64,000 bases of DNA from Apoderus coryli (taxonomy: Eukaryota > Arthropoda > Insecta > Coleoptera > Attelabidae), in NCBI GenBank assembly GCA_911728435.2, contig OU452202.1, forward strand, positions 17,525,135 to 17,589,134. Direction: 5' to 3'. Shown one piece after another: positions 58,801 to 61,800 of this stretch. The notes under the pieces are model-generated. The model was given only the letters and a program-made list of their open reading frames with translations. It ran no database searches and was not told the DNA's origin. The position numbers and the translations under genes are program-made. The first letter of the stretch is position 1. Each line of letters opens with the position of its first letter.

Positions 58801-61800
58801 AAGTCCATACGTGCTTGAGATTGTCTCTGCAATGCTGCGCCAGATCGTCTTGTGTCTCTCATTTGAATCATACCAGCATTAATAGGAGTTGCTTGAAGTT
58901 CCTTCTTCAAAATAGCAAACTCATCTAAAAAAAAATAAATAAACAGTTTAGATTCTAAGAATGCCAATCAACATTCATGCCAAATCGCACCAGGACCACC
59001 ACGCCAACCAGCCGGAGGCCTCAATCCTAATTTTTGTTTTGGTTTCGGTTTCGGTGCCCCCACTGCAGGACCACATGGTGCGCCTGTTCCTTCCCCACAT
59101 GGGGCATCTGGTGCTGCGCCACATGGAGCCTCGGGTCCAATAGGTGCTGCTGCTGCAGCTGCTATTTCTGCTTTTGAAGCTCCAGCTGTAAACAATATGA
59201 ATAAAAATATTTAAATTAATTAAAATTAAAACAAACAAAATCTTATACCTTTCACTAATTTAGCTATAGCTTCTTTTTTCTTTTTTATCGCGTTACGTTG
59301 CTGTTCTTGCTGTGCCTTCTTCGATGCCATTACTGCAGCAGCTGCTTTCTGCTTTTTAGCATCCATCGCAGCTTGGCGTTGTGCTAATTTTTTGGAGACT
59401 GGAGATAATTTTTTAACGGTTGTTGCCTTTTTCTGTAATTGTTGTTGACGTAACTTTTCTGATTTAGTTAGCTTTAATGGACTAAACAAAATTTAAATAT
59501 ATATGAATATATATCAAATCTATTATCTTGTGTAAATGATTTGGATTTATTTAGATTTCGAAAAGGCATTCGATAAAGTTCCTTTCAAAAGATTGCTCCA
59601 CAAGCTCAGTCATTATGGACTGAGCGGGAATATATTGGTTTTTATACAGAAGTTTTTAACGAAGCGAAGCTTCAGGGGAGAATCGGACATTCATATTCGC
59701 ATAGCTTCGAGGTTTGCAGTGCTGTCCCACAGGGATCTGTACTGGGACCGCTCCTTTTCCTGATTTATATCAGTGATTTGGCAGCTGATTCGATCAAGGG
59801 TACACTTTTATGCGGACGATGCAAAGATTTATCGCAATCCTCTAACGGATTTCTTACAGATTACGAGTGATCTGCTGGCACTTGAGTCATGGACGAGGGA
59901 CTGGCTTGTGTGTTTGAATATTGAGAAGTGTACGGTTTTACATATTGGGAACAACAATCCCCATTTACAATTACTGGTGGGCGGCTGTGTGCTCCATGCT
60001 GTGCCCGAACACAAGGACCTTGGAGTCATTATATCGGACACCTGAAGTGGGAAAAACATGTCTCTAAAGTTTCAGAAAGATTTTACGGACCACTCGACTG
60101 ACACGATAGGAAAGCTCTACAAGTCTCATATACGACCTATCCTGGAGTACGCACAGGCGGTTTGGAGTTCTTACTATGTGAGGGATATGGAGATCATCGA
60201 GCGAAGAAAAGTAACTAGAATGCCTTTGGAATTACGAGCAACGCCTGCGCTGCATTCGTGATGATCTAAAACAGACTAGAGAGTATATATTATATATATA
60301 TTTCAATTCAACGTATTGTTAATATTGGTTGACAACACAAGGTACCGGTGACCATAATAACAAAGATAAACAACATTCTCATTACCGCACTAGTGCGGTA
60401 ATGTGTCAGTCATTGGAAATAGTGTCAAATCGTAGCTATTATATGACAGTTGTAGATAAAGGAATAAAGAACTTACATTTTTGGTCCTTTTTTAGCTTTA
60501 GGTACGGGAGCGGGGGCAGGCGGAGTTGGAGCCCTTGGTGGTGAAGCACATGGAGCTGCATCTCCACAAGGTGCAGGTGGCTCTTCTGAAATAATTAGTT
60601 AATCATTCAGCGTAATTTGTTATACCTAGGTTTTTATTATATCGGGCTTATACAAAAAGTCACACGTTTAACACAGTATTTAAAGTTAATTTCAACAACG
60701 ATAAACTTACCTGGCTGTTCAGGTACCGGCGAGTGGAAGGGTATATCCTCATAAGCGCCCAAAACGTCATCATTGGACAGATCATCAAACATATAGTAGT
60801 CATCATTTTCTTCATCCTCGGGATCGTAGACGCCTCCAAATTCTTGTGCATCTGGTGAGTAATAGAGATGTACGGGATCAGGAAATTCCATTACACCGGG
60901 CAGTTCAATATCAGCAGTATATTGATGTACACGTTTCATAAGATCTGCGTCTTCACCAAAACGAATATCATAATATCTGAAATAAACAAAATATCAGCAA
61001 GCGATAATCCTAATTCCTTAAGTCCCTAGAATTTTACGCTAAAACCAGTACTGCTCTCACTGAATTTCAGTGTCGTTATAGCACTTACTTAGCCTGGTCG
61101 TAGGTCATCCCTTCCGGTATATAACGCTCCTTCTTTTTTCTTCTCCTTTGCGGTGGCCGTGCTGGAGTGGTAAAGTCTTCTGCAGTTCCACAAGGAGCAG
61201 CGCCTGCTCCACATGGAGCACCTGCGTCAAGATCAACTCCGCCCACTGCACCATCAGCTTCAGTGTACTGGGGTACTGCTGCAGGTTGCTGTCGTGGTGA
61301 TCGTACCGCTAGTGGAGTTCTAGGTGGACTTGATCGTGGTGGAGACATGTGAACCTATATGGTTAGATCGAAATATTATACAGGGCATTCGACTATTACG
61401 GACTTTTTGTGCCGTAAGTAAGCTATTAAAATAAATTTCTGTTTTGGCATAAAGCTAAGATACGTTTACTTATACGATGAAACAAAAAAGTGTTTCCTTA
61501 ATTAATTGAGATAATACATGTTTTTTTACTTACCGGTTGTACAAAATCCTCTAAACCTGGAGGCTGAAAAAAAAAAATAGGAATTAGAATTAGCCTTAAC
61601 CATGGCAAAGTAGTACGGAATACATAGTGTTAAACAATTTATAAATCTGAGCTTCAGAAATCCAATAGAGACGATTGAGGACAGGACCGATTGGCCCATG
61701 AACAAACGAAGAAAAATTATTTGAAAGTGCCTCGCGATTTTAATTAGGATGATAGATAGTACTTAGCTGAAAAAGAGGCGATGGAATTTTAGTTGTCTCT

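Noticed and set aside
58968..59195. Possible separate small gene starting MFTAGAS
   Set aside because: The Met lies in the intron before the acceptor; the exon has good acceptor and phase links to e11 and e13.
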